Positions 35,954 to 44,431 of a stretch of 64,000 bases of DNA are shown here, in pieces. Origin of the DNA: Bin94 sp965215535. Lineage in GTDB: Bacteria; Gemmatimonadota; Gemmatimonadetes; Longimicrobiales; Gaopeijiaceae. The position numbers and the translations under genes are program-made. How positions within the stretch are numbered: the stretch's first letter is position 1; the number at the start of each line of letters is the position of its first letter. The DNA is taken from NCBI GenBank assembly GCA_965215535.1, contig OZ244063.1, positions 2,790,001 to 2,854,000 on the forward strand, in the 5' to 3' direction. The notes under the pieces are model-generated. The model was not told where the DNA came from and did not search any database. It saw nothing but the letters and a program-made list of their open reading frames with translations.

Positions 35954-36301
35954 CTACCCGGTCGCGGGCTCGCCCAATGATGTCATCTGCGTCTGCCACC
36001 CGAGGATGATATTCCCGAGGTCTTCGATCTTGGCCACGATTGCCTGACGCTCTGCCTGTGCGACATCCAGCCGGGCCTCTACCCGACCCAGCCGCGTCTC
36101 AACCCGGGTCAGGCGTTCCTCGACCTTTTCGAAGCGTTCCTCGACCTTCTCGAAGCGTTGGTCCACCTGCTTGAAGCGCTGATCCGTCTGCTGGGCCATC
36201 TGCTCAAAGCGTTCGTCCGTCTGCTTGAAGCGTTGGTCCATCTGATGAGCCGCCTGCTTGAAGCGCTGCTCCATCTGCCGAGTCATCTGCTCAAAACGTT
36301 C
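35954..36301 (-). pseudogene. 3' half of element-split coiled-coil gene
   Basis: This is the C-terminal part (about 115 codons plus stop) of a coiled-coil protein: heptads MEQRFKQAAHQMDQRFKQ and VEERLTRVETRLGRVEARLD, then a short end ILGWQTQMTSLGEPATG. Reading upstream, the frame passes through the 19-bp repeat (QRFKQMD) and meets a TAA inside the element. It therefore has no start of its own, apart from an internal ATG at 36307. Its 5' half lies at 47307-47636. Joined at the repeat, the two give an uninterrupted heptad pattern and a 225-residue protein. Confidence 0.8.
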
Positions 36302-36320
36302 GTCCATCTGCTTGAAGCGC
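36302..36320. repeat. attL: 19-bp direct repeat, left end of element
   Basis: GTCCATCTGCTTGAAGCGC, identical to 47307-47325; flanking bases differ on both sides. It lies inside a coiled-coil coding sequence, and crossing it restores the reading frame in the same phase. Confidence 0.8.
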
Positions 36321-36428
36321 TGACTTTAAACGCCCCGAATCAAGGCGAGAAATCACGTAAGTCAAACTGGGACTGCATGATCTGCCACTCTCGCCGGTGA
36401 TAGGGGTCCGGTTCGATCAAGCCCAGAT

Positions 36429-36460
36429 AGCGGGGAATCCCGAATCGAATAGCGGGAATC
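36429..36460. repeat. Left subterminal inverted/direct repeat of the element
   Basis: AGCGGGGAATC (36429-36439) and AGCGGGAATC (36451-36460), with GAATCCCG at 36435-36442 forming an inverted repeat with the second. The same GAATCCCG...AGCGGGAATC arrangement occurs near the right end at 47222-47242. The layout is like integrase arm-type sites. A weak 59-codon minus-strand frame (36340-36519) overlaps and is not called. Confidence 0.45.
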
Positions 36461-36720
36461 CCAGGCGTCTCCAGATACCGTTTTCGGCAGCCAAGAATTG
36501 AGAGCATCAGCCCCTCCATTGTTCTAGCAGCTTGCGCCGCAGAAGCGCGACGGATGAGACAGGGAGGCGAGCGGGCGGACGGAAGGCATGCGGGCTCAAT
36601 GGGCGAGAGGGTGGGGATTCGGGGCGCCGAGGCGCCCAAGAGAGCTGCAGGCCGCAAAATGGGGTGGCGCGGGTCTTCGTGAGCGCTGGCGCTGACGACC
36701 GAGGGCGGGTGTTCGCCGGT

Positions 36721-37536
36721 TCATGCCGCCTTGAGGGTGTGTAGCCGCTTGACGTTGAGGGCCAGGCACACGAGGGTCCACTCGGCCTGGACCTTATCTC
36801 GGAAGCTGAACCGTCTAAAGCCCAGCGCCTCCTTGATCCAGCCGATGGGCGCCTCGGCCTGCCACTTTCGCCGGGCGTATCGTCTTCGGCCATCTTCCGT
36901 CGCCAGCTTGGCGGCCATGCGCGCCTTGGTCGGATACTTCACCGGATCGATCTTGGCGGGATCCTTCCCCTCCCGGGACAGCGCCACATACCCGTCCACG
37001 CCCCGCCGCTCCAGTTCCCGGAGGTTCTGCTCGTTGCCGTAGCCGGCGTCCGCCAGCACCTCTTCCGGCGTCTCGCCGCACACCGCCGCCGCCTCGTCGA
37101 TCATCGGGATCAACCGACCCTGATCGCTCGCATTGTTCGTGACTCCGGTCCCGACCACCAACTGATTCTCGCCCTCCACGACGACCTGCGCGTTGTAGCT
37201 CTGCTGGAACCCCTCCGAAGACGTCCTCATGATCCGGCTCTCGGGATCCGTGAAGTTGCTCTGCGCCCGCTCGTTCGGCTCTCCCCACTCCCGCTTGCAG
37301 GGACGACCACCCTTCGACTTGCGCTCCTGCCCCGGCTTGCAGCCCCGCGCCGCGTCCGCCTCTCTCTGATCGGCTTCCAGGCGCGCCTTCGCCGCCCGGA
37401 TCGCCGTCAGCCGGTCCTCCCGACGCCTCAGCTCCTCTGGCAACTCGTCTCCGCAAGCTTCCCGGCCAAAGCGCTCGTCCTCCGCTTTGTCGGTCGCCTC
37501 CGCTCTCTTCACCAGCTCTTCGATCTCCGCCGCCAA
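36721..37536 (-). pseudogene. IS1182-family transposase, N-terminally truncated
   Basis: The 271-codon frame is the C-terminal part of an IS1182/IS5-superfamily DDE transposase: DPESRIMRTSSEGFQQSYNAQVVVEG (DDE region), VTNNASDQGRLIPM, LADAGYGNEQNL and the end RRKWQAEAPIGWIKEALGFRRFSFRDKVQAEW. Full transposases are about 450-500 residues. Upstream the frame closes with TAA at 37570, so roughly the first 200 residues are missing. No terminal inverted repeats could be assigned. A second, more degraded copy of the family lies at 40910-41140. Confidence 0.75.
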
Positions 37537-37858
37537 GCCGTAGGGGGCCGTCCGGGGGGCTGAAATCGATTTACGGGCTTCGTAGGGTGGGGTGCCCGAG
37601 CTGGTGCCCTTCTGCAGATTCCGGATTTGGTGCCGAGCCTCGGACGAGGGCGGGCGGACTATCGAGGGGTTTCGTTATTTCCGACCCCCGAAGGGGTGGC
37701 GGTGGCGTTCTTGGCGAAAGCTGTTCGCCGCTGCCCCTCGATTCCCGCCCCGCTGCCCGGCACCCTCTAGCGGCGGAGGGCTGGCTGGCGGGCGATCCTT
37801 GCGGGGTTTAGCTTCCGAGCGTTCCTATTCTGCTGTCTTCCGCCACGAGGTTTCCGCC
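37537..37858. other. Gene-free interval between IS1182 remnant and secreted paralogue
   Basis: 322 bp. The first 35 bp belong to the broken transposase frame. The rest shows no conserved frame and should contain the promoter for the downstream pair of secreted proteins. Confidence 0.45.
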
Positions 37859-38428
37859 ATGCGCCGCGCCGCCTTCCTCTTCTGCGCTGCCCTCGCCCTA
37901 CTGGCCCCCGGTGGGGCGGCGGGGCAGGAGACGGTTCAGGAATGGACACCAAGGGGCGAAGAATTTGATCCGTTGGGGCGTCCCCAGATTTTCATGTTTG
38001 TGAAAAAAGCCGAAACTCTCCGGGGAACTTTGGAAGCGTGGGCGGTGGTCTTTTGTGGTTTTCCACTGGAACCGACCCTTCAGCTTTATGTCGATACGAA
38101 AGGAGAAGCCCCCTCGGCGATGGGGGCAGCTCGCATAGACGGTGGGGAAATAGAGGCGATTAGCTGGGGCGCTGCCCGTATTCCTCCTCACCCTTTTGGT
38201 GACCTTGGGCGTTTGGCGGGAATAACGAGCTGGAGGTGGGAGGGGAGGGACATAACTCACAATGATCCCCAAGGCGTGTTCTACCGCTTGGCCAATGCTA
38301 GGGATATTGTTTTCTCGCATGAACCCAGAAGGGGGGAGAAGCCCCGCTTCTTCCGCTTGCTACTTGGCGACCTGTCCAAAATGTCGGCGAAGTGCAAGAA
38401 GCGACGGCGGGTACCGGCTTCGCCATGA
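37859..38428 (+). CDS. Secreted protein of unknown function, tandem paralogue A
   Basis: ATG 37859 begins a signal peptide (RAAFLFCAALALLAPGGAAG). The mature part shares ETVQE, LGRP, LQLYV and GAARIDGGEIEAI.W with the next gene, so the two arose by tandem duplication. This copy has an extra C-terminal stretch of about 60 residues. No named domain. Stop and the next start overlap (ATGA). They belong to the cargo of the 36-47 kb element. Confidence 0.65.
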   Translation: MRRAAFLFCAALALLAPGGAAGQETVQEWTPRGEEFDPLGRPQIFMFVKKAETLRGTLEAWAVVFCGFPLEPTLQLYVDTKGEAPSAMGAARIDGGEIEAISWGAARIPPHPFGDLGRLAGITSWRWEGRDITHNDPQGVFYRLANARDIVFSHEPRRGEKPRFFRLLLGDLSKMSAKCKKRRRVPASP

Positions 38429-38790
38429 GCCCCCGCCGCGCCGCCTTCGCCTTCTTTGCTGCCCTCGCCCTATTGGCGTGTGGTGGAGAGACGGTTCAGG
38501 AAGTGGAGACGTGGAACCAGATGGGCGAAGAAGCGGACCTGTTGGGACGCCCCGTGCATTTCTATTTCGCGAAACAGGCACAATATCTTCAGGAGGAGGA
38601 TACTCCCGAACATGCGTGGGGGATAATCTTTTGTGGCGATTCCGAACCCCCGATCCTTCAGCTTTATGTATATCCGTCCGAAGGCGGCTACACGGGGACG
38701 GGGGCGGCTCGCGTAGACGGTGGGGAACTTGAGGCTATTCGCTGGGAGGTTCCCTACCGTTCCCCTCGCGATAACCGTCCCCCGGACTAG
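38425..38790 (+). CDS. Putative lipoprotein, tandem paralogue B
   Basis: The signal sequence RAAFAFFAALALLACGG ends in a lipobox-like LLAC, so this copy may be lipid-anchored whereas paralogue A is not. The mature part matches paralogue A (ETVQE, LLGRP, ILQLYVY, GAARVDGGELEAIRW) but stops about 60 residues earlier. Function unknown. Differing anchoring of two near-relatives may mean an exported pair. Confidence 0.62.
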   Translation: MSPRRAAFAFFAALALLACGGETVQEVETWNQMGEEADLLGRPVHFYFAKQAQYLQEEDTPEHAWGIIFCGDSEPPILQLYVYPSEGGYTGTGAARVDGGELEAIRWEVPYRSPRDNRPPD

Positions 38791-38959
38791 CAAGTAGCAC
38801 CGAACCCGGTTATTCGGTAGAGTTAATGGACCATGAATCTCCGCTTGATCCGTACCAATCAGTCAACTCAGGTCTACCCTGGGTGCCTCACGACCTCGAC
38901 GCCCGCCGGAGACGCCGTGCCCACGCTCGACATCCACGATCCAGAAGGAGGCGGTTGGA

Positions 38960-39298
38960 GTGAATAAGGAAACCGAAGCGGTTCGGGAGGCTGGTCGAGA
39001 ATTTGCCATGAACCTCCCGCCAGGAGGAAATGCGGTCATCACGATTCACATGGCCAGTCCGTCCTTTGGGCCTTCGACGATGATAATTCGACTAGAAGAG
39101 AGTGATCTAGAGCGAGCCTCTGTGTTGTTGAAGGGTTGGATACCACAAGTGCTCGTGTCTCCGAGTACGAAGGAAGGGGTATCAGATGGAGAGCTGACCT
39201 CGATGGCCGGGAGTTGGCAGGTCGGTGAAGACAACGACATCGAGATCGTCTGGAAGAAACCGCAGAGGCGTAATCCCGCCGAAAGCGATCTAGGATAA
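38960..39298 (+). CDS. Small protein of unknown function
   Basis: GTG 38960 follows GAAGGAGG. The 112-residue protein has an N-terminal helix (ETEAVREAGREFA), a beta stretch (GGNAVITIHMASPSFGPSTMIIRL) and the tail GSWQVGEDNDIEIVWKKP. No recognised domain and no signal. It directly precedes hicB by 17 bp and could be transcribed with it. Confidence 0.5.
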   Translation: MNKETEAVREAGREFAMNLPPGGNAVITIHMASPSFGPSTMIIRLEESDLERASVLLKGWIPQVLVSPSTKEGVSDGELTSMAGSWQVGEDNDIEIVWKKPQRRNPAESDLG

Positions 39299-39315
39299 CA
39301 TCTAGGAGGTATCTT

Positions 39316-39537
39316 GTGGACCTGCAATGCATGGCGGTGTTCCGGAAGGTTCCTGAGGGCTACATCGCCTTCATCGAGGAATTTCCCGGTGCCAACACCC
39401 AAGGCGCTTCCCTCGAAGAAGCACGGTCGAACCTTCGCGAAGCCGTGGCAATGGTGATCGAAGCCAACCGGGAAATGGCCCGTGAAGACGCCAACGGCGG
39501 TTCGGTCATCAGAGAGCCCATCACCGTCACGGCGTGA
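39316..39537 (+). CDS. hicB: HicB antitoxin
   Basis: 73 residues of the HicB RNase-H-like fold: MAVFRKVPEGYIAFIEEFPGANTQGASLEEARSNLREAV, the conserved EE(F/L)PG and GAT/QGAS..EA.. pattern. AGGAGG is seven bases before the GTG start. It lacks a long C-terminal DNA-binding domain. It neutralises HicA, encoded immediately downstream with a 4-bp overlap. The order antitoxin-first is less common for hicBA. Confidence 0.85.
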   Translation: MDLQCMAVFRKVPEGYIAFIEEFPGANTQGASLEEARSNLREAVAMVIEANREMAREDANGGSVIREPITVTA

Positions 39538-39728
39538 AGCGCCGGGATTTGCTACGGCACTTGGCGCAGCATGGGTGCGCTTTCCTGCGTGAGGGCGGGA
39601 ACCACACTCTCTACATCAACCGGACGGCCAAGAAGGTCTCGACGATTCCCCGGCACAACGAGATCAACCGGGATCTCGCCAGGAAGATCTGCAAGGACCT
39701 CCAAGTTCCCCGGCCTCCGGACATCTAG
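39534..39728 (+). CDS. hicA: HicA toxin (mRNA interferase)
   Basis: 64 residues of the double-stranded RNA-binding-like HicA fold, with KRRDLLRHLAQHGCAFLREGGNHTLY (the catalytic His in G(S/N)H) and the C-terminal IPRHNEINRDLARKICKDL. HicA cleaves mRNAs. Its stop codon TAG is formed by the TA target of the IS630-family insertion plus the first G of the element. The native sequence beyond the IS (TAGAAG) also gives TAG, so the toxin is unaltered. Confidence 0.85.
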   Translation: MKRRDLLRHLAQHGCAFLREGGNHTLYINRTAKKVSTIPRHNEINRDLARKICKDLQVPRPPDI

Positions 39729-40907
39729 TGTCATGTATCATAAATTACTGTGCAGTGGATGATTCCATGATACCGTTCTTCCGTAGCCCTTCATGGAACC
39801 TTGACGGGAGAATGCGAGATCATGGCGAATCACCACACGCGGGCGGTACCGGAGATCGACGACGGACAACGGGAAGAGCTGAAGCGCTGGCTGCGGCGGC
39901 CCACGATCGGACAGGCCCTGGCGCAGCGCGCGCGGATCGTACTGGCGTCGGCCGAGGGAGAGAGCGACATGGGCGTGGCGGCCCGGTTGGGCACGACGCG
40001 CGAGACGGTTGGCAAGTGGCGCCGGCGATTTATCGAGAAGGGATGGGACGGCCTTTGGGACGAGCCGAGGCCGGGCGCGCCGCGCAAGGTCAGCGACGCG
40101 GACGTTGAACGGGTGGTCACGATGACGCTGGAGTCGATGCCGCGGGACGCTACGCAGTGGAGTACCCGTTCGATGGCGAAGGCGTGCGGCATGAGTTCGG
40201 CGACGGTAAACCGGATTTGGCGGGCCTTCGGCTTGCAGCCGCACCGCACGGAGACCTTCAAGCTGTCAGCCGACCCGCTCTTCATTGAGAAGGTGCGCGA
40301 CGTCGTTGGCCTGTACATGGTCCCGCCGGAGCGGGCGGTGGTGCTCTGCGTGGACGAGAAGTCGCAGATCCAGGCGCTCGACCGCACCCAGCCGATGCTT
40401 CCGCTACGCACGGGGACCCCGGCTCGCCAGACCCACGACTACAAGCGCAACGACACCACTTCGCTGTTCGCTGCCCTCGACATCGCCACGGGCGAAGTCA
40501 TCGGACGATGCTACCCGCGCCACCGGTCGGTCGAGTTCAGGAAGTTCCTGACGGTCATCGAGAAGGCGGTGCCGACAGAGCTGGATGTCCATCTGGTCCT
40601 CGACAACTACGGCACTCACAAAACCGCGATGATCCACAAGTGGCTTCTCAGGCACCCCCGCTTCCACCTGCACTTCACCCCGACCAGCGCCTCATGGCTC
40701 AACCAGATCGAACGCTGGTTCGCCGAAATCACGAACAAGCAGATCCGGCGCGGAAGCTACCGCAACACCCGGCAACTCGTGCAGGCCATCGAGGACTACC
40801 TGGAGGTCTACAACCAGAACCCCAAGCCCTTCATCTGGACGAAGTCCGCGGACGACATCCTGGAATCACTCAAAAACTACTGCGAACGCATTACCGATAC
40901 ATGACAC
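39728..40907 (+). mobile_element. IS630-family insertion sequence, intact
   Basis: 1,180 bp bounded by perfect 12-bp inverted ends (GTGTCATGTATC and GATACATGACAC) and flanked by TA on both sides (39726-39727 and 40908-40909), the Tc1/mariner-IS630 target duplication. It carries one transposase gene. It lies between hicA and an IS1182-family remnant inside the mobilizable element. Confidence 0.92.
39822..40904 (+). CDS. IS630-family transposase
   Basis: 360 residues. An N-terminal helix-turn-helix (LAQRARIVLASAEGESDMGVAARLGTTRETVGKWRRRF) precedes the DDE catalytic triad: VVLCVDEKSQIQALDR (first Asp), HLVLDNYGTHK (second Asp) and SWLNQIERWFAEIT (Glu). Uninterrupted, so probably active. The ATG at 39822 is preferred over TTG 39801. 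The stop lies within the right terminal repeat. Confidence 0.93.
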   Translation: MANHHTRAVPEIDDGQREELKRWLRRPTIGQALAQRARIVLASAEGESDMGVAARLGTTRETVGKWRRRFIEKGWDGLWDEPRPGAPRKVSDADVERVVTMTLESMPRDATQWSTRSMAKACGMSSATVNRIWRAFGLQPHRTETFKLSADPLFIEKVRDVVGLYMVPPERAVVLCVDEKSQIQALDRTQPMLPLRTGTPARQTHDYKRNDTTSLFAALDIATGEVIGRCYPRHRSVEFRKFLTVIEKAVPTELDVHLVLDNYGTHKTAMIHKWLLRHPRFHLHFTPTSASWLNQIERWFAEITNKQIRRGSYRNTRQLVQAIEDYLEVYNQNPKPFIWTKSADDILESLKNYCERITDT

Positions 40908-40909
40908 TA

Positions 40910-41140
40910 GAAGCCGAACAGAGAGCAGCGGACGCGGCGCGGGGCCGCAAGCCAGGACAGGAGCGCAATCCGAAGGGCGGTCGTCTCCGTCCCTGCAAGC
41001 GGGAGTAGGAAGGGGCCGGACGAGCAGGCGCAGAACACTTCACGGGATCCCAAGAGCCGGATCATGAGTACCTCTTTGGAGGGGTTCCAGCAGAGCTACA
41101 ACGCGCAGACCGTCGTGGAAGGCGAGGTCGAAACCAAGGT
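40910..41140 (+). pseudogene. Degraded IS1182-family transposase fragment
   Basis: The frame from the IS630 right end reads LEAEQRAADAARGRKPGQERNP and stops at 41008. The DDE segment LEGFQQSYNAQTVVEG reappears in another frame from 41064. Both match the same region of the transposase at 36721-37536 (LEADQREADAARGCKPGQER; SEGFQQSYNAQVVVEG), so this is an old, frameshifted copy of that family. To 41314 nothing else is evident. Confidence 0.7.
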
Positions 41141-41314
41141 CAGCGGCCTTCGCACGGGGGCAGGGCGTGGGGCTCACGGGCAGGCGGCTTCTTTCGCTTC
41201 TCGATACTGGTGGAAAGATGATCGAGCGGCGGATGCCGGCGGCGCAGCGCCGGACGGACCTGCCTGGAAGCGCATCGCGAAGATGCAGGAATTTTTCGGA
41301 ATAAACCAGATCCA

Positions 41315-43020
41315 TCAAGAGCCATACCGATTCGCCAAATCAAGGGCGATCCTCTCGCCTTCCTGCGGATTTGCGTAGATAACCTCCTGCTGCTTGGCTT
41401 GGAGATCGGAGTCAAAAATGACCCATCGTGCCGATTCCATGGACTTATCATTCAGTATGTCCGTTACGGCAACTACGGGTGTAAGCTCAACTAGCGCTAC
41501 TACGAAGGCAGCGTTGATCGTTTCCAGCGTCTTGCGGTTTTCGAGAAAATTACTAAGGTGATACCTTAGCTTGCTGCGCTTGGGCTGTGTCTGGTCGTAC
41601 ACAAACGAGAGGATATACCTTCCCTCTCGCCGTGCACGCTCCCCTGCCAGGCGAAGTGATCCGAACAGAGGCTGATCCCCGAATATCTCACTCTCGGAAG
41701 GCATCGCGTCTGGGTCGGTGAATGCCCTTCGGAGCCGAGCGAGCAACCAGTTTCGTATAATTTTATCGAATCGACCACCATAACACGGAACCTCAGTGGA
41801 CGTGCGGAACACCGTATCGCCTGAGAGCCGAATGATGATTTCGTCGCCCACCTCCCGCACTTCGCACTTGACCGATAGCACATCGTCATCAAAGCCGGGC
41901 ATGACCCAGCTTAGCGTGTTTTGTCCTAAGTCTCCGACGATACGGAAACCGCTCTGCTTCTGGCGAATTGAAAATTTCAGCAACTTCCTCATGTCGTCAC
42001 AAACGCGCTGGATCTGATTCAAGGCGTCATTGAGTCGATTTTCCCTTTCTGATCGTCGGCGCACAGCTTCGGTACCCATGACTTCATGAATTGCTTTTAG
42101 ATCGTCCTCCGGCGTGCTTCTGTCCAAAGAGCGCGGCTCCATCATCTGATCTAGCTTCGCGAGCATCGCATCGGCGGTCGTGAAACGATCCGCAACCTTT
42201 GGGGCGAATGCGTGATCAAACAGTGACAACAGCCGTGGCAACCGGACACCGGCAACCGAATCAAGAATTGAGAACGCATTGCTTCGCTGGTGAGGAAAGC
42301 GACCTTCGGCATCCTGTAGGATGTTCGGGTTCCGACCCGTCAACATGTAGAAGAAGATACCTGCGGCAAACGACAGATCCGAGCGGGGATCCCGCTTGAG
42401 AAGACTCCCAGCAGAGAGTTCGGGTAAACGGAGGAACCGGTTCCCAATCTCCTGTCCGTCAATCGTTGAGAGTTCGACATCCGGCATCCGGTGGAAAGTG
42501 AGACCGAAATCCAGTAGCACTGGATGTGCCGGGTCATCGTCGGCCAAAATGATGTTGTCCGGCTTGATGTCGCGATGGACGATGTCCTGGATGTGGCACT
42601 CGCGGAGCGTTGCGAGGAGAGACCGGGTTACTTGGACGGCCACGCCAAGGTCAACGCTCTGGCTCGCTCCCGCCACTTCCGTAGTGTCGTTCCGCCGATG
42701 AACTCAGTTGCGATATAGGGCTCGATCTCGATTCTTTCGTGCAGGTGAGCGTTGCTCTCGATCAGCCGAGGCACACCTGATGCACGAACTGTGTCGTAGG
42801 CGGCTGCTTCTCGAAAGAACCGCATGCGTCGCTCGGTATCTTTATTGGACTTGATTACCTTGATGCATGCTTCCCGATCACCTGAGGTGCGGGTCACTCG
42901 GTAGGTGCTACCCTGTCCACCACCGCCCAGATTAACGACCTTGCTCCAGCGATCGCGCCACCGCGCGCAGTCGATCCACTTCTCGTCGTTCAGGTCGCGG
43001 GGCTTGTCGTCATGGATCAT
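41315..43020 (-). pseudogene. Eukaryotic-like Ser/Thr protein kinase with C-terminal extension, frameshifted
   Basis: The kinase core is split over two frames. 43020-42628 holds the glycine loop GGGGQGSTYRV, the VAIK-equivalent ACIKVIK and the C-helix Glu in FFREAAAYD. 42676-41315 holds HRDIKPDN and DFG, and the activation and lower-lobe segments. A one-base shift near 42640-42680 separates them, with no homopolymer there. About 270 residues follow the kinase domain, ending in GRYILSFVYDQTQPKRSKLRYHLSN and a region that could be a thioredoxin-like fold. No transmembrane segment is visible, so it would be a cytosolic kinase. As sole cargo of this size in the element it may be an anti-phage or regulatory factor, which is inference. 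The frameshift may be real or a sequencing error. Confidence 0.65.
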
Positions 43021-43504
43021 TGGATGGCGTTCCTTTCAAATTTAATTCGATGGCGTGCCACGGAGTGGAATCCGTCACTATGTACAGTAACTGGGTTCTT
43101 TCCCACCTCCAAAGTGGGCAACCGAAATAGCTCCGGGCTGTGTAGCGCGATGCCCTGAGCAGCCTCCGTCGAACCGAGTCCAGTTGATCTGCGCCTTTCC
43201 TTCTTTGTCCCATGGGTGGGAAATACCTGCTTCATGCTTCCAGAGCAATCAGTCTTCCGCTGACACCGGAGGCCGTTTTCGGCCCGCCTGGCGCTGATGG
43301 CCAGAAGTGGGATTCGGCATCCCGTTGTCTCTCATTGGGATGGGAAATGGCCTATTTCCCACCGTCTTGCGGCCCGTGCCGTCGCCGTGTTTTGGTGGAT
43401 GCGTCGATGTGAACCGACGATGCGGTTCGAGCGTCGCGTGGCGACGGGAGTCGCGAATCGGACGGTTATCCGGGATCACCGATCAACGAAGGAGGCAGGT
43501 AAGA
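43021..43504. promoter_or_regulatory. Divergent regulatory interval between kinase and alpA-like gene
   Basis: 484 bp separating the minus-strand kinase from the plus-strand AlpA-like gene. It contains a perfect inverted repeat, TGGGAAAT-ggcct-ATTTCCCA (43341-43361), and isolated half-sites TGGGAAAT near 43216 and TTTCCCAC near 43099. The pattern suggests an operator array read by one repressor. Confidence 0.4.
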
Positions 43505-43732
43505 ATGACGAGCACGAACGCGAGCGAGACGCTGTTGCAGGTGCGGTTTCTGCGGTTGCCGGAGGTGCTGGAGCGCACCGGACTTTCGCGGAGCACGATC
43601 TACGCCCGTTTGGAACGGAAGCTCTTTCCGAAGCCCGTGTCGTTGGGCGCGCGCGCGGTGGGCTGGATCGAGTCCGAGGTGGACGAGTGGATCCGCCAGC
43701 GGATCGAGGAGAGTCGGGACGGCGCGGCGTAG
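43505..43732 (+). CDS. AlpA-family DNA-binding regulator / excisionase
   Basis: 75 residues: FLRLPEVLERTGLSRSTIYARLERKLFPKPVSLGARAVGWIESEVDEWI is the AlpA/MerR-like winged helix-turn-helix. GGAGGCAGGT precedes ATG 43505. In other integrative elements AlpA-like proteins act as excisionases or activate the integrase. The regulatory interval just upstream probably controls it. The mobilization genes follow on the same strand. Confidence 0.85.
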   Translation: MTSTNASETLLQVRFLRLPEVLERTGLSRSTIYARLERKLFPKPVSLGARAVGWIESEVDEWIRQRIEESRDGAA

Positions 43733-44092
43733 GACAGGTTCCGGCAGTCGCTGGCCAATGCATCGGGGCTCCGCTGGCGGAGCTTGATCCTTGTCCGGGA
43801 CGGCGCTGGAAGTCTTGGGAATCCGCCTCGATTTGGGCGATTGACACGGTCGGAATCGGACCTCTCCGTGTACGGCATGAAGATGCCGCCGCCGCGAGAT
43901 TCCCCGCGTCGCAAGTTGCCCGGCGGGCTGTCTGACGGCCGTGAGGTTCGTAAGCCAGCACACGCGATGTTGAACATCGCGGCTGGCGAGGGGACGCTGC
44001 GCCCCCCTTCGAACCCCCGGCCTGTCGCGCCGCCGACGGAGCAGCGGACGCGCGGGGGCGAGGCCCCCCCGAACCCCGTTGCCGGTGCGCTC
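43733..44092. other. Candidate oriT region upstream of mobC
   Basis: 360 bp without a convincing gene, directly upstream of mobC as in ColE1-type plasmids. It holds an inverted repeat GCGATGTT-g-AACATCGC (43964-43980) flanked by CCAGC (43955-43959) and GCTGG (43982-43986), then GGGG...CCCC stems. No known nic consensus was matched. The oriT assignment rests on position and symmetry. Confidence 0.35.
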
Positions 44093-44431
44093 ATGGCTGA
44101 GCATCGCACCGTGATGGTCGCCGCGCGCGTCACGCCAGCGGAGCACGCCGCCTGGCGGGAGAAGGCGACCGCGGCGGGCGTATCTCCCTCCGCGCTACTG
44201 CGCGAAGCGATGGCGCGGACGCATGCGTGGACGGCGGCGGCGCGGTCGGTCGAGCGCGAGCGTACCCGGCAGATCGCGCGCATCGGGAACAACCTGAACC
44301 AGCTCGCGCGCTGGGCGAACACGCACGCTTCGGCGGCCGAGGCCGTCTCGGTGATCGCGCATCTCGTGTCGTTCGAGCGCTCGCTGCTCCGCGTCGCCCG
44401 CATCGGCGGGGAGACCGACGATGTTGGTTAA
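44093..44431 (+). CDS. mobC: MobC-like relaxosome protein
   Basis: 112 residues with a ribbon-helix-helix-like start (HRTVMVAARVTPAEHAAWREKATAAGVSPSALLREAM) and the MobC signature RQIARIGNNLNQLARWANTH. MobC proteins bind oriT and help the relaxase to nick. It overlaps the relaxase start by 11 bp. An upstream ATG at 43967 would add 42 residues of low complexity and is less likely. Confidence 0.82.
   Translation: MAEHRTVMVAARVTPAEHAAWREKATAAGVSPSALLREAMARTHAWTAAARSVERERTRQIARIGNNLNQLARWANTHASAAEAVSVIAHLVSFERSLLRVARIGGETDDVG

Noticed and set aside
35687..35980. Small gene downstream of trxB
   Set aside because: The frames are Arg/Gly/Trp-rich, lack an RBS and overlap the coiled-coil remnant.
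36340..36519. 59-codon minus-strand gene at the left end of the element
   Set aside because: No RBS, no recognisable family, and it overlaps the subterminal repeats; more likely non-coding end DNA.
42628..42676. Programmed frameshift in the kinase gene
   Set aside because: No slippery heptamer or downstream structure is evident at the frame switch. A mutation or sequencing error is simpler.
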